Made by a program: the position numbers and the translations under genes | From: Clostridium acidisoli DSM 12555 | GTDB lineage: Bacteria; Bacillota; Clostridia; Clostridiales; Clostridiaceae | DNA length: 64,000 nt | Direction: 5' to 3' | Assembly (NCBI RefSeq): GCF_900176305.1 | Contig: NZ_FWXH01000002.1 | Span: 682,001-746,000, forward strand | Notes under the pieces: model-generated | Databases searched by the model: none | Told to the model about the DNA's origin: nothing | What the model saw: only the letters and a program-made list of their open reading frames with translations | Shown here: in pieces, positions 28,677-38,101 of the stretch | Numbering within the stretch: position 1 is the first letter of the stretch | Layout of the letters: the number at the start of each line of letters is the position of its first letter

Positions 28677-29711
28677 CTAATCATCATCAAGATAAATCTT
28701 ATTAATATTTTTGTTTAATTCATTTGTTAATTTTATTAATATAGAAACAACCTTAGAATATGGAATTCTGGTTGGACCTATTACACCAATTGTTCCAAGA
28801 GGCCTATCACCTAAACCATAAACAGCTGTTATGATACTGCACTCTTTTGCTTTTTCTAAATTATTCTCATTACCTATTATTATTGACATTTTAGCTTTAC
28901 TACCTAATATACCTAACATATTATTGTCGTTATCTACAAATGACAATATATCTTTAACTTTCTCTATATCTTTAAATTCAGGATACTCCAATATATTGGT
29001 AGCTCCCTCAAAATAAACTCCTTCATCACTATCGCTTAAGCTTTCATATAAATGAGATATGATTGCATCAAAAATATCTTCATATCCATTTAAATCTTTT
29101 TTAAGATTATTTATAACTTCTAAATTAATCATACCAATAGATAAATTTTTAAGTCTCGAATTTAACAAATTGTTTATTCTATTAATTACTTCATTTCCTA
29201 TTGGTTTTCTCATTCTAATTACATTATTTTTTATTATTCCACTGTCAGTTACAATTACAGATATAACATTAAAATCATCTATAGCTATTAGCTGTATTGA
29301 TTTAATTTTACTTTCTTGTACTGATGGTGCTTTCACTACACTTATCAAATTTGTTAAGTTAGACAAAAGAATAGTGGCTTGACGCACTAGTTTATCAACT
29401 TCAAAAAGTGCATCTGTTAGAAGTTCATTTTTAATTATATATTCTTCTTCAGGTGATAACCTGTGTAACTGCATCATCTTGTCAACGTATAGTCTATAAC
29501 CTTTATCTGATGGTTTTCTTCCAGATGAGCTATGAAGTTGCTCTATATATCCCATGTCCTCTAAATCTGCCATTTCATTTCTTATAGTAGCAGAACTTAT
29601 ACCAAGATCATATTTTTTTGCTATAGTTCTAGAACCTACTGGCTCAGCAGTACTTATATAATCATGTATTATAGCATGCAGAATTTTTAATTTTCTATCA
29701 TCCATACTCAC
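28677..29711 (-). CDS. hrcA: Heat-inducible transcription repressor HrcA
   Basis: About 344 residues. The N-terminal winged helix (EPVGSRTIAKKYDLGISSATIRNEMADLEDMGYI) binds CIRCE and is followed by a GAF-like domain. The first possible GTG (29720) sits inside the GAGGTG; the GTG at 29711 has it at 6 nt spacing and is taken as start, with ATG 29705 as a further option. A CIRCE element lies 17 nt upstream, so the operon is autoregulated. Confidence 0.96.
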   Translation of the reverse strand: MSMDDRKLKILHAIIHDYISTAEPVGSRTIAKKYDLGISSATIRNEMADLEDMGYIEQLHSSSGRKPSDKGYRLYVDKMMQLHRLSPEEEYIIKNELLTDALFEVDKLVRQATILLSNLTNLISVVKAPSVQESKIKSIQLIAIDDFNVISVIVTDSGIIKNNVIRMRKPIGNEVINRINNLLNSRLKNLSIGMINLEVINNLKKDLNGYEDIFDAIISHLYESLSDSDEGVYFEGATNILEYPEFKDIEKVKDILSFVDNDNNMLGILGSKAKMSIIIGNENNLEKAKECSIITAVYGLGDRPLGTIGVIGPTRIPYSKVVSILIKLTNELNKNINKIYLDDD

Positions 29712-29727
29712 AGTTATCACCTCTTTA

Positions 29728-29754
29728 TTAGCACTCAGTGTTATTGAGTGCTAA
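29728..29754 (-). promoter_or_regulatory. CIRCE operator
   Basis: A perfect TTAGCACTC-N9-GAGTGCTAA inverted repeat between the promoter and hrcA. It is the binding site of HrcA and controls the whole hrcA-grpE-dnaK-dnaJ operon. Confidence 0.98.
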
Positions 29755-29767
29755 TGATTATGTTTTA

Positions 29768-29796
29768 AAAATATCACTGTGTAATGTTTTTGTCAA
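29768..29796 (-). promoter_or_regulatory. Sigma-A promoter of the hrcA operon
   Basis: Minus-strand TTGACA (29791-29796), a 17-nt spacer and TATTTT (29768-29773), placed so that the transcription start falls next to CIRCE. Confidence 0.85.
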
Positions 29797-29895
29797 CTTT
29801 TCTCATAACGATGAATTACGTCTTATTTGCCTATTACACTAAATTATTTTTTATTTCCTATAGATTTCTTCATATTTCTGAGCATTGCTCTATAT

Positions 29896-31011
29896 TTAAA
29901 TTATAAAGTCACTCAATACATAATTTGATATCTCAATCCCCCTACTAGAGAGGTAAAGCCTGCCTTCACTTTCTATCAACAAATTATTTTCTTTATGTTT
30001 TTTTATTACTTCTCCGTATACAGAATATATATCTTTTTGAAACCTTTCTTCAAATTCTTTTATATATATTCCTCTAATTTTTCTAAGCCCTAAAAAAACA
30101 AACTCTTCCATATTGTCATTTAACGTGTTCTGTAAATTCTCTACAATTGCATTATTGCATTTTTTCATTTTTTCTATATATTTTTTCACATTTGGCTCAT
30201 TTTTATACCTTTTACCCTTATAATAAGAATGCGAACTAGAGCCAATTCCAATATAATTTTCTAAATTCCAATATACCATGTTATGCTTACACTGGTATCC
30301 TTTTTTCGAAAAATTGGATATTTCATACTGATAATATGAATTTTCCTTTAACATTTTTTTTGCTGTTTCATACATTTCTATAATAGAATCTTCATCTGGA
30401 AGATCCTTGTCACTATACATTTTATAAAAAGCTGTACCTTCTTCTAAAATTAAACTATAACATGATAAGTGCTCTGGAGCTAACTTTATCAATTTTTCTA
30501 ATGTTTCTTTCCACATTTTATTTGTCTGCCTAGGAAGTCCAAATATAACATCTATATTTATATTATTAAAACCTATGTCCCTTGCCATATTGTAACTATT
30601 AATAAAATCTTTATAATTATGAATTCTTCCTATTTTTTTAAGAAGCTCGTCTTGAGACGCTTGAAGACCTATACTAAGCCTGTTTACGCCCATGTTTTTT
30701 ATAATTTTTAATTTTTCTTCAGTGAAAGTTCCTGGATTTCCTTCAATGGTAAACTCTTCACAATATTTAAGGTCAAGTTTTCCTATGCTTTCACCTAATC
30801 TCTTTAATGCTTTTGAATTTAAATAGGTGGGAGTTCCCCCACCTATAAATATAGTTTTTATTTTATTGTTTTTTATATTTTCAATTTCTTTGTCTAAAAC
30901 TTCAATATAACTATCCATAAGGTTTTCCATACTACAAAATGAAGGAAAATCACAATAAAAACACTTTTGTTTGCAAAAAGGTATATGTATATATAATGCT
31001 ATTTCTTCCAT
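29896..31011 (-). CDS. hemW: Radical SAM heme chaperone HemW (HemN-like)
   Basis: 371 residues. The radical SAM cluster motif is CKQKCFYCDF near residue 13, followed by IFIGGGTPTYL and GNPGTF; the C-terminal HemN-like domain is shortened as in HemW. These proteins act as heme-insertion chaperones rather than coproporphyrinogen oxidases, although this family is often annotated as the oxidase. The neighbour lepA-hemW-hrcA order is standard in Firmicutes. Confidence 0.93.
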   Translation of the reverse strand: MEEIALYIHIPFCKQKCFYCDFPSFCSMENLMDSYIEVLDKEIENIKNNKIKTIFIGGGTPTYLNSKALKRLGESIGKLDLKYCEEFTIEGNPGTFTEEKLKIIKNMGVNRLSIGLQASQDELLKKIGRIHNYKDFINSYNMARDIGFNNINIDVIFGLPRQTNKMWKETLEKLIKLAPEHLSCYSLILEEGTAFYKMYSDKDLPDEDSIIEMYETAKKMLKENSYYQYEISNFSKKGYQCKHNMVYWNLENYIGIGSSSHSYYKGKRYKNEPNVKKYIEKMKKCNNAIVENLQNTLNDNMEEFVFLGLRKIRGIYIKEFEERFQKDIYSVYGEVIKKHKENNLLIESEGRLYLSSRGIEISNYVLSDFII

Positions 31012-31037
31012 ACAATTTACTCTCTTTTCTATGATTA

Positions 31038-32843
31038 TTAATCCACCTTTAAAATTGACATAAATGCTTCTTGTGGTACTTCTACACTTCCAACTTGTCT
31101 CATTCGTTTCTTTCCTTCTTTTTGCTTTTCAAGTAACTTCTTCTTTCTACTTATATCACCGCCATAACATTTAGCAAGTACATCTTTTCTAAGTGCCTTG
31201 ACAGTTTCTCTAGCTATAACCTTAGCTCCAATTGCAGCTTGGATTGGAATTTCAAACATTTGTCTTGGAATAATCTCTTTTAACTTTTCTGCTATTCCTC
31301 TTCCTTTATGATACGCACTTTCTTCTGGTACTATCATAGAAAGAGCATCTACAACATCTCCATTAAGTAATATATCAAGTTTAACAAGTTTTGTTCTAAT
31401 ATAACCATCTAGTTCATAATCAAAAGATGCATACCCTCTGCTCTTTGATTTCAGTACATCAAAAAAATCGTATATTATTTCATTTAAAGGAATTTTATAA
31501 TTTAGCATAACTCTTGTAGTTTCAATATATTGCATATCTATAAAAATTCCTCTTCTATTTTGACAAAGTTCCATTATTGGACCTACATAATCTGATGGTG
31601 TAATTATAGAAGCTTTAACAACAGGCTCTTCCATAAAATTAATCTCAGAAGTTTCTGGAAGGTTTGTTGGGTTAGTTATCTCTAATAGGGTTCCATCAGT
31701 CTTAGTAACCTTATAAATAACAGATGGGGCTGTAGTTATAATGTCTAAATTAAATTCTCTTTCAACCCTCTCCTGCATAATTTCCATATGTAGAAGTCCC
31801 AAGAACCCACATCTAAATCCAAAACCTAAGGCAATAGATGTTTCAGGTTCAAAATTTAATGCCGCATCATTTACTTGAAGTTTTTCTAATGCATCTTTAA
31901 GTTCACCATATTTAGCTCCATCAACAGGATAAATACCACTGTATACCATAGGTATTGCTGGCCTATATCCAGGAAGTGCTTCTTTAGTAGGTCTTGTAGC
32001 TTCAGTAATTGTGTCTCCAACTCTAGCATCTCTTACATTTTTTATTGATGCTGTTACATAACCAACGTCTCCTGCTCTTAAATCCTTTGACGGATAAAAT
32101 CCTGGTGAAAATATTCCAACCTCTGTAACATCGTATTCTTTTCCAGTAGCCATAAGTTTTATTTTTGTTCCTGGTTTCAAAACACCATCTATCACTCTTA
32201 CATAACTAACAACACCCTTGTAGCTATCATAATACGAGTCAAATATTAAAGCCTTTAAAGGTTCATCTTCATCACCTGTTGGAGCAGGTATTTTTTCTAT
32301 AACTGCCTCTAATACATCTTCAATATTAAGTCCTGTCTTTGCAGATATAAGTGGTGCATCACTGGCTTCTATACCAATTATGTCTTCAATTTCTGTTTTT
32401 ATTTCCTCTGGCCTTGCACTTGGAAGATCTATTTTATTTATTACTGGTAGTACTTCAAGCCCATGATCTACTGCAAGATAACAGTTAGCTAATGTTTGTG
32501 CTTGTATACCTTGTGTTGCATCTACTACAAGTATTGCCCCTTCACAGGCCGCTAAACTTCTAGACACCTCATAGTTAAAGTCTACATGTCCTGGAGTATC
32601 TATTAAATTAAATATATATTCGTTACCATCTTTTCCATTGTATACAAGTGTTGCAGCTTGAGACTTTATAGTTATACCTCTTTCTCTTTCAAGCTCCATG
32701 TTATCTAACACTTGTTCTTCCATTTCTCTTTTAGTAAGCGTTCCCGTTTTTTCTAAAAGTCTATCTGCAAGTGTGGATTTACCGTGATCTATATGTGCAA
32801 CTATACAAAAGTTTCTTATATACTTTTCTCTATTACTCTGCAA
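31038..32843 (-). CDS. lepA: Elongation factor 4 (LepA)
   Basis: A 601-residue translational GTPase. G motifs are [22 protein letters not shown] and NKIDLPSA; the C-terminal LepA-specific domain contains [21 protein letters not shown] and [22 protein letters not shown]. The start is TTG at 32843 with GGAGG 9-10 nt upstream. It has a long leader of about 175 nt from the predicted promoter. Confidence 0.97.
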   Translation of the reverse strand: MQSNREKYIRNFCIVAHIDHGKSTLADRLLEKTGTLTKREMEEQVLDNMELERERGITIKSQAATLVYNGKDGNEYIFNLIDTPGHVDFNYEVSRSLAACEGAILVVDATQGIQAQTLANCYLAVDHGLEVLPVINKIDLPSARPEEIKTEIEDIIGIEASDAPLISAKTGLNIEDVLEAVIEKIPAPTGDEDEPLKALIFDSYYDSYKGVVSYVRVIDGVLKPGTKIKLMATGKEYDVTEVGIFSPGFYPSKDLRAGDVGYVTASIKNVRDARVGDTITEATRPTKEALPGYRPAIPMVYSGIYPVDGAKYGELKDALEKLQVNDAALNFEPETSIALGFGFRCGFLGLLHMEIMQERVEREFNLDIITTAPSVIYKVTKTDGTLLEITNPTNLPETSEINFMEEPVVKASIITPSDYVGPIMELCQNRRGIFIDMQYIETTRVMLNYKIPLNEIIYDFFDVLKSKSRGYASFDYELDGYIRTKLVKLDILLNGDVVDALSMIVPEESAYHKGRGIAEKLKEIIPRQMFEIPIQAAIGAKVIARETVKALRKDVLAKCYGGDISRKKKLLEKQKEGKKRMRQVGSVEVPQEAFMSILKVD

Positions 32844-33017
32844 ATTTTTAACCTCCTGTAAGCTATTATCAATTTATATCATTGATTTAAATGCTATTTA
32901 TTCAAAACTCAATATTTAATACAATGATATCATATTTTAGTGTTATAGGGCACATGAAATGAATTAACATTTCACAAATATAGAAAGTTTTTAAATGTGC
33001 CTAAGTTCATCTGATAA

Positions 33018-33048
33018 ATTATAACACAGTATATCTGTATGCTGTCAA
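33018..33048 (-). promoter_or_regulatory. Predicted lepA promoter
   Basis: Minus-strand TTGACA (33043-33048) and TATAAT (33018-33023) are both perfect, but the spacer is 19 nt, longer than ideal. It lies in the 247-bp gap upstream of lepA. Confidence 0.6.
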
Positions 33049-33090
33049 CATAAAGCGTTTATCCATTCGCTATCATCTGTAAACTATTAT

Positions 33091-33612
33091 CTATTTTGAT
33101 GATCCTTTAATAATGTCATCTATTTTTTCTTTATATTGGGATAATTTAATATCAATATTATTTTTTTTATTACTCACACTTTTTAAATTTTTAAATATCT
33201 CCATTGTGTTATTATTTATAAATTCTTGTTTTCCTGCTACTTGCTCTTTTAATGTTTTTATAATTTTACTATTTAAACAAAAGCTATAATTTTGAGTTTC
33301 AAATCTTAAATCAAATGGACTAAAATTAAACAATATCCTATATTTAGGCACATTTATTTTAAATACTAAATCATTATCATCTGATTTATATTCCTTTGGA
33401 TGGTTAATTTTATCTTGAAGTTTATCGAGTTTTTGTTCCATATCATCTAAATCATATTTATTTATTCGGTTTCTATAACTTTGCTCCGAAGCTTTCATAT
33501 GAATTTCATTACAATAAATTGTTCTATTGAGTTCAATATTACTTATACCTACTCCTAAAATAACGGAAATAATAAGTATTACAAAACATGTTCTACTAAT
33601 TATTTTCTTCAT
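33091..33612 (-). CDS. Hypothetical membrane-anchored or secreted protein
   Basis: 173 residues with an N-terminal hydrophobic segment (about residues 8-27, CFVILIISVILGVGIS) after a lysine-rich start, so it is exported or anchored. The rest is charged: a helix with DLDDMEQKLDKLQDKI, a central stretch FKINVPKYRILFNFSPFDLRF, and a helical lysine-rich C terminus. I do not recognise a family. It stands between the lepA promoter and repeat element B. Confidence 0.7.
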   Translation of the reverse strand: MKKIISRTCFVILIISVILGVGISNIELNRTIYCNEIHMKASEQSYRNRINKYDLDDMEQKLDKLQDKINHPKEYKSDDNDLVFKINVPKYRILFNFSPFDLRFETQNYSFCLNSKIIKTLKEQVAGKQEFINNNTMEIFKNLKSVSNKKNNIDIKLSQYKEKIDDIIKGSSK

Positions 33613-33681
33613 AAAAAGTACACCCTCTCGTATGTATACGGAAAACTTCAGAATGTAATATGAATTTCATAATAGTGTGAT

Positions 33682-34209
33682 ATTGCGAAGTAAAGACTAA
33701 AGAATTTTATCATAGCTAAAGCTAGATAAAAAGATTAAAGAAAGCCTTCGGCTAGATGAAAGATTTGACGAAGCCAAGGCCGTCGAAGGTGAGAGAAGTT
33801 ACTTACGTAACAGATAAAGGAAATTTTTCTTCCTACGTCAGAAAAATAATGAATTTAAATTTATATGTCTTAATATTTAGAGACAACTCTACAATATGTC
33901 TTAACCGTAGGTTTTGTTTTTTTAGGCGTAGCCTTTTGTATTTATATTATTGGTTAATAAATACTTATATGATAAACACCACGACCTTCGGTCAAAAATG
34001 AATGTCAATATACTTTAGATTATATATTTTAAGTTCAAAGATTTTTCGCATGCATATCGTAGAAAAATCATCATAGACCTTTTACTGCAAGCAAATTCTC
34101 TCACCATTAACGGCATTACCGTTAATTCTTCCATCTTGCCAATCTGGCAATCTTTCACCTTTTTACTCACGTAGTAGAGTAAAAATCTTTAATCAGGTAC
34201 TTCGCAATT
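33682..34209 (+). repeat. Hairpin-chain element, copy B (full length)
   Basis: A 528-bp non-coding element framed by ATTGCGAAGTA (33682-33692) and TACTTCGCAAT (34198-34208) as terminal inverted repeats. Stem-loops follow one another: TTTTATC/GATAAAA with TAGCT/AGCTA inside, TTGACG/CGTCGA, GTTAC/GTAAC, GATTTTTC/GAAAAATC, ATTAACGG/CCGTTAAT, TTGCCA/TGGCAA and TTTTTACTC/GAGTAAAAA. The core 33817-34070 matches copy A in inverse orientation; both arms match copy C. It occupies most of the 686-bp gap between spoIIP and the hypothetical gene. An 81-codon frame inside it is not conserved in the other copies and is not counted as a gene. Confidence 0.88.
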
Positions 34210-34298
34210 TCTTTCTATTACGTATTAATATTATTTTGAAATAATCCATACCTTATTATCTAAAGGATGTACTTTTTTATCTTTTTTATTCACTTTTT

Positions 34299-35387
34299 TC
34301 ATTTATTTAAAGTTTCTGCCAATATTCGTGCAATATATTTTCCAGTAGCCTTTGCTTCATCCATAGTATTTACATCAGAACCAACTTCTAATAAAAAAGC
34401 ATTATTGCTTTTTGCCTGATTAAAAAAATTTGTTCCATAATCATAATAATATATACCATTACAAATACCTGGAAAGTCTTTGTTTGAAACACTTATAATA
34501 GAATTTACAAGAGCAATGTTTTTATCATAATGTGGATTTTTCCTTGCCATTACAAACATAAATTTAGCAACGTTCTCATCATTGATTTTCATAGTAAGAG
34601 CACTTTTATCCGGACTAGAATCTCTATGTAGGTCTATTACCATTTTAAAATCTCCGTATTTTGAAAGGTATTTATCCACAGTTTCACCTGATCTCTCATA
34701 ACTTTTTGTATAAGCTGCAACATTATGAATAGTAGTATCATGTATTACTGCAATACCATAGTTATTCTCTAGTTCATTTGCTACAACATCCCCTACTGCA
34801 CATACATCTCTTGTTGGGTCCGTGTTGTCACTGCCATACGGGGAATAACTTTCTGTGGTATGTGAATGGTATATAAGCACTTCTGGTTTTGTAACATTTA
34901 AAGTCTTTTTTAATTTTGGGTCATAAACTTGAAAAACAGTATTTTGTGCATTTGAATTATTATTTATAATATCACTATTATTTGCATCCTTACTTATATC
35001 ACTATCATTTAGATTAAAATTAGTCTCCTTCGATGAATTTTTATCATATGCTAGTGAAAGGTTGTCTTGTGAAAAGTATGGAATCTCCTTTTTTACTATT
35101 TTATCTGGTTCATTTAAATCAATGCCAATAATACTTAGAAACACACTTTTAACAGAAACTGTACTCTCTGCCATATCTTCTTCGTCAAAATTTAACACCT
35201 TAATAGCAGGTAATGTATAATTAACTAGTTGAATATAGAACATGTTTCCTTTTCTTTTAGATCCATTTGCCATTACTTGCTGATTTCTATGAATGTCAGA
35301 AAATATAAATATTATAAGAATCATGGCCATTATAAATAATGCACTTAAAAGTTTACCTTTTCCCTTGTATATTCTTTTATTACCCAA
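34299..35387 (-). CDS. spoIIP: Stage II sporulation protein P
   Basis: 362 residues. An N-terminal membrane anchor (about 12-31, LLSALFIMAMILIIFIFSD), a low-complexity Asn/Ser-rich linker and a C-terminal amidase/endopeptidase domain: YHSHTTESYSPYG, VIDLHRDSS and LLEVGSDVNTMDEA carry the zinc-binding His and Glu residues. It degrades peptidoglycan during engulfment together with SpoIID and SpoIIM. The start is TTG at 35387 with GGAGG 9 nt upstream. It follows gpr, the usual gpr-spoIIP order; spoIIP in Bacillus is mother-cell (SigE) expressed. Confidence 0.94.
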   Translation of the reverse strand: MGNKRIYKGKGKLLSALFIMAMILIIFIFSDIHRNQQVMANGSKRKGNMFYIQLVNYTLPAIKVLNFDEEDMAESTVSVKSVFLSIIGIDLNEPDKIVKKEIPYFSQDNLSLAYDKNSSKETNFNLNDSDISKDANNSDIINNNSNAQNTVFQVYDPKLKKTLNVTKPEVLIYHSHTTESYSPYGSDNTDPTRDVCAVGDVVANELENNYGIAVIHDTTIHNVAAYTKSYERSGETVDKYLSKYGDFKMVIDLHRDSSPDKSALTMKINDENVAKFMFVMARKNPHYDKNIALVNSIISVSNKDFPGICNGIYYYDYGTNFFNQAKSNNAFLLEVGSDVNTMDEAKATGKYIARILAETLNK

Positions 35388-35508
35388 AATTTCATACCTC
35401 CTAAGAAGATGTTTTCTCTATAGAATGTATGAAAAACATTTTATGTTTATAACTAGATGATTTTTATAAATATTTTATCCATTCGCTAACATCCATGAAC
35501 CTTTCACT

Positions 35509-36480
35509 TTATTGTATATACTTATTTATATCTTCTTTAGTTAAGGCTGGTTGGAGTGCTATATTTATTCCATTAGCTATAATTTTTGATAATGAATCTA
35601 TTACTGCATCAACCTCTTTTGGTGTAACCATTAAGTCGCCAACAAATGGATTCAAAATTTCCTCTATCATTTTTTGTTTTTCACCTTTATTTATTGACTT
35701 TAACATGTCATAAAACTCTTTTCCTTTTTCAGCTGATTTTATCATTTCATCTAATACCATATCAATAGTATCATTAGCGATTGTAGCTGCATCCACTACA
35801 GTAGGAACTCCAATTGCAATAACTGGTATTCCAAGAGTTTTTTCACTTATTTCCATTCTTTTATTTCCAACTCCTGCTCCTGGAGATATACCTGTGGTTC
35901 CAATTTGTATTGTAGAATTAACTCTTTCAATTTTTCTTGAGGCAAGCGCATCTATGCATATAATTAGATTTGGTTTAATCTTATCCACTACACCTTTTAT
36001 TATTTCACCTGTTTCCATTCCTGTAATACCAAGGACTCCTGGTGCTAATGAGCATACTGGTCTTATTCCTTCATCGATACTGTCTGGAATAAGTTTTTTT
36101 AAATGTCTTGTAATCATAATTTTATTAACTACTTTTGGGCCAAGTGCATCAGGTGTTACATTCCAATTTCCAAGTCCAACTACAAGTGCTGTCATACTTT
36201 CTTCAAGTTTAATCAATTTAGAAAGTTCCCCAGCTACTGCTTCACTTACCTCATCCATAATCTCTGCATCGTAATGAGTATATTGTGGCATATCGATAGT
36301 GATATAAGTTCCAATAGGTTTTTGCATGAGATGTTCGCCTTCGTCCGTTTGGATCTGTACATTAGTTATCTTAACTCTACCCAAACTACTATTCGAAACC
36401 TTTACTCCAGATATCTCTTTTTTGTTTTCCTTTTCATATATTTCCTTTGCTTCAACAGCCAAATCAGTTCTTACACTCAT
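35509..36480 (-). CDS. gpr: Germination protease GPR
   Basis: A 323-residue aspartic-type (A25) protease that cleaves small acid-soluble spore proteins at germination. The N terminus MSVRTDLAVEAKEI has the usual propeptide with a SASP-like cleavage sequence. Conserved blocks include LVVGLGNWNVTPDALGP, IGTTGISPGAGVGNKR and VIAIGVPTVVDA. The start at ATG 36480 has AGAGGTG 6 nt upstream. It is probably forespore-expressed; I could not fix a sigma-G promoter with confidence. Confidence 0.95.
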   Translation of the reverse strand: MSVRTDLAVEAKEIYEKENKKEISGVKVSNSSLGRVKITNVQIQTDEGEHLMQKPIGTYITIDMPQYTHYDAEIMDEVSEAVAGELSKLIKLEESMTALVVGLGNWNVTPDALGPKVVNKIMITRHLKKLIPDSIDEGIRPVCSLAPGVLGITGMETGEIIKGVVDKIKPNLIICIDALASRKIERVNSTIQIGTTGISPGAGVGNKRMEISEKTLGIPVIAIGVPTVVDAATIANDTIDMVLDEMIKSAEKGKEFYDMLKSINKGEKQKMIEEILNPFVGDLMVTPKEVDAVIDSLSKIIANGINIALQPALTKEDINKYIQ

Positions 36481-36589
36481 GAAATTCACCTCTAAAAATA
36501 TTTTTTTAATTCGTCTTATACTAGTATTCTTTCTATTAATTTAAATGCTATTCTTTTTTGGTGTATTTACATAATTAATTAATTAATGC

Positions 36590-36618
36590 TTGTGGAATAT
36601 ATCCTTTAGTGATATAAT
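36590..36618 (+). promoter_or_regulatory. rpsT promoter
   Basis: TTGTGG (36590-36595), 17-nt spacer, TATAAT (36613-36618), about 80 nt before rpsT. The leader between can form AACTCG/CGAGT pairing, possibly regulatory. Confidence 0.7.
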
Positions 36619-36698
36619 ACATATGTTATATATTAGAAAACTCGTTCGGTAATTCCCCAATTGCGAGTGTTTACAATATTATAAGGGGGTGAAACCAA

Positions 36699-36965
36699 AT
36701 GGCTAACATTAAATCTGCAAAAAAGAGAATAAGAGTAACTGAAGCTAAAACTCTTAGAAATAAGATGATAAAATCTGCTTTAAAAACTACTATAAAGAAA
36801 TTTGAAGTAGCAGTTGCTGCAAAAAATGCTGAGGAAGCTAAAGTTAATTACACTGCTGTAGTTAAATCTTTAGATATGGCTGCTTCAAAAGGTATTTTAC
36901 ATAAAAATAAAGCAGCTAGATCAAAATCAAGATTAGCATCAAAATTGCACGCTTTAGAAGCTTAA
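36699..36965 (+). CDS. rpsT: 30S ribosomal protein S20
   Basis: An 88-residue basic protein beginning [18 protein letters not shown] and ending with the helical [20 protein letters not shown]. It has a GGGGGTG ribosome binding site upstream. It is divergent from gpr and convergent with holA, as usual near holA in Firmicutes. Confidence 0.97.
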   Translation: MANIKSAKKRIRVTEAKTLRNKMIKSALKTTIKKFEVAVAAKNAEEAKVNYTAVVKSLDMAASKGILHKNKAARSKSRLASKLHALEA

Positions 36966-36973
36966 TAAATTAA

Positions 36974-37003
36974 CCGGTGTTTAGCACCGGCTATTTATTT
37001 TTT
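36974..37003 (+). terminator. rpsT terminator
   Basis: CCGGTG/CACCGG stem with a short loop, followed by CTATTTATTTTTTG, 8 nt after the stop. Confidence 0.85.
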
Positions 37004-37007
37004 GAGT

Positions 37008-37060
37008 AAAAGCCTTAGATAAAATGCACTAATGTGTGAATCATTTTATCTAAGGCTTTT
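37008..37060 (-). terminator. Large hairpin ending holA-comEC transcript
   Basis: A perfect 18-bp inverted repeat (AAAAGCCTTAGATAAAAT and its complement) with a 17-nt loop that overlaps the holA stop. On the minus strand it ends in TTTT. It may also back up rpsT termination on the plus strand. Confidence 0.8.
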
Positions 37061-38090
37061 ATACCATTGCCGTTTTTATTAGAAGCAACTCCAGCTTTAT
37101 TTTGTCATCACTTCCTTGACTTTTAAGTTCCTTTTCTGTTTCAACACAGATTTCTTCCGATTTTATAAGTTGCTTTAACGTGTAATTTCTACATTGTACC
37201 ATCATCTTTTCACATACATATGGATGAATTCTAAATTCTCTTGAAAGCTCCTCTTTCCCTTTCCCTTTGTCCATTCCAAGTTTTAAATTTAACATTATAT
37301 TAAATTGTCTCTCTATCATTGAAAGAATAGATGTTGGTTTTTCACCCCTAAACATAAGTTCATCTAGTATATTAATTGCAAGTTCTGTTCTTTTCTGAGA
37401 TAAAAAATCTACTAAGTTAAATATATCATTGTCACTTTTTTTACTGGCTAATTCAAGAATATCTTCCCTCTCAATGTCCCTCTCCCCTACATAATCACAC
37501 AATTTATCTATTTCATTTTTGATGATATCCATGTTGTTTTCAACTTCACTGCAAAAAAAACTTAGTTCAGCTTTATTTATATTCTTTTTTCTTTCATCAA
37601 ACAATTCTTTTACTTTTCTTTGAAGAACAGCCCCTTTAATTTTGGTAAATTCTACAACACAGGCTTTTTTATCAAAAGCTTTAACCTTACTACTCATTTT
37701 TTCTCTGTCGTTATCATATACATAATACATTATTAAAGTACAATGCTTTGGTATATTGCTTGCATAGTCTTTAAGCTTTTTAACAATATCAATTCCATTT
37801 TTATTTACATTTTTCGTCCTATCAGTTAAAAAATCTGCTCTATATACAACAACTACCTTTTTTTCACTCATAAACGGAAGGGTTTCACACGCATTTAATA
37901 TCTCATCATATTGAACAGTATTTCCATCATATTCAAAGTAATTAAGATCTATAAAATCCTTGTTCAATATCTTACTTGAAATTTTATTTACACTGCTTTT
38001 TATTAAGCTTTCATTGAAACCACAAAATATGTAAAAATTACTTATTTCATTCTTTTTTATTTTATTCTCTAAATCCAAAAAATTAATCAT
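37059..38090 (-). CDS. holA: DNA polymerase III subunit delta
   Basis: 343 residues of the HolA family, the clamp-loader subunit that opens the beta clamp. Visible conserved stretches are YIFCGFNESLIKSSV at the N terminus, LPFMSEKKVVVVYRADFL and the C-terminal helical region with LVDFLSQKRTELAINILDEL. It lies 11 nt after comEC-like, a widespread pairing. Confidence 0.92.
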   Translation of the reverse strand: MINFLDLENKIKKNEISNFYIFCGFNESLIKSSVNKISSKILNKDFIDLNYFEYDGNTVQYDEILNACETLPFMSEKKVVVVYRADFLTDRTKNVNKNGIDIVKKLKDYASNIPKHCTLIMYYVYDNDREKMSSKVKAFDKKACVVEFTKIKGAVLQRKVKELFDERKKNINKAELSFFCSEVENNMDIIKNEIDKLCDYVGERDIEREDILELASKKSDNDIFNLVDFLSQKRTELAINILDELMFRGEKPTSILSMIERQFNIMLNLKLGMDKGKGKEELSREFRIHPYVCEKMMVQCRNYTLKQLIKSEEICVETEKELKSQGSDDKIKLELLLIKTAMV

Positions 38091-38101
38091 TTAATCACCT
38101 A

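Noticed and set aside
33756-34001. An 81-codon plus-strand ORF inside element B
   Set aside because: It spans several hairpins of a repeat; the frame is not present in copies A or C and no ribosome binding site or family match is seen.
36500-36560. A sigma-G promoter upstream of gpr
   Set aside because: GAATA and AATACTA on the minus strand are similar to the consensus boxes, but the spacing is about 20 nt rather than 17-18.
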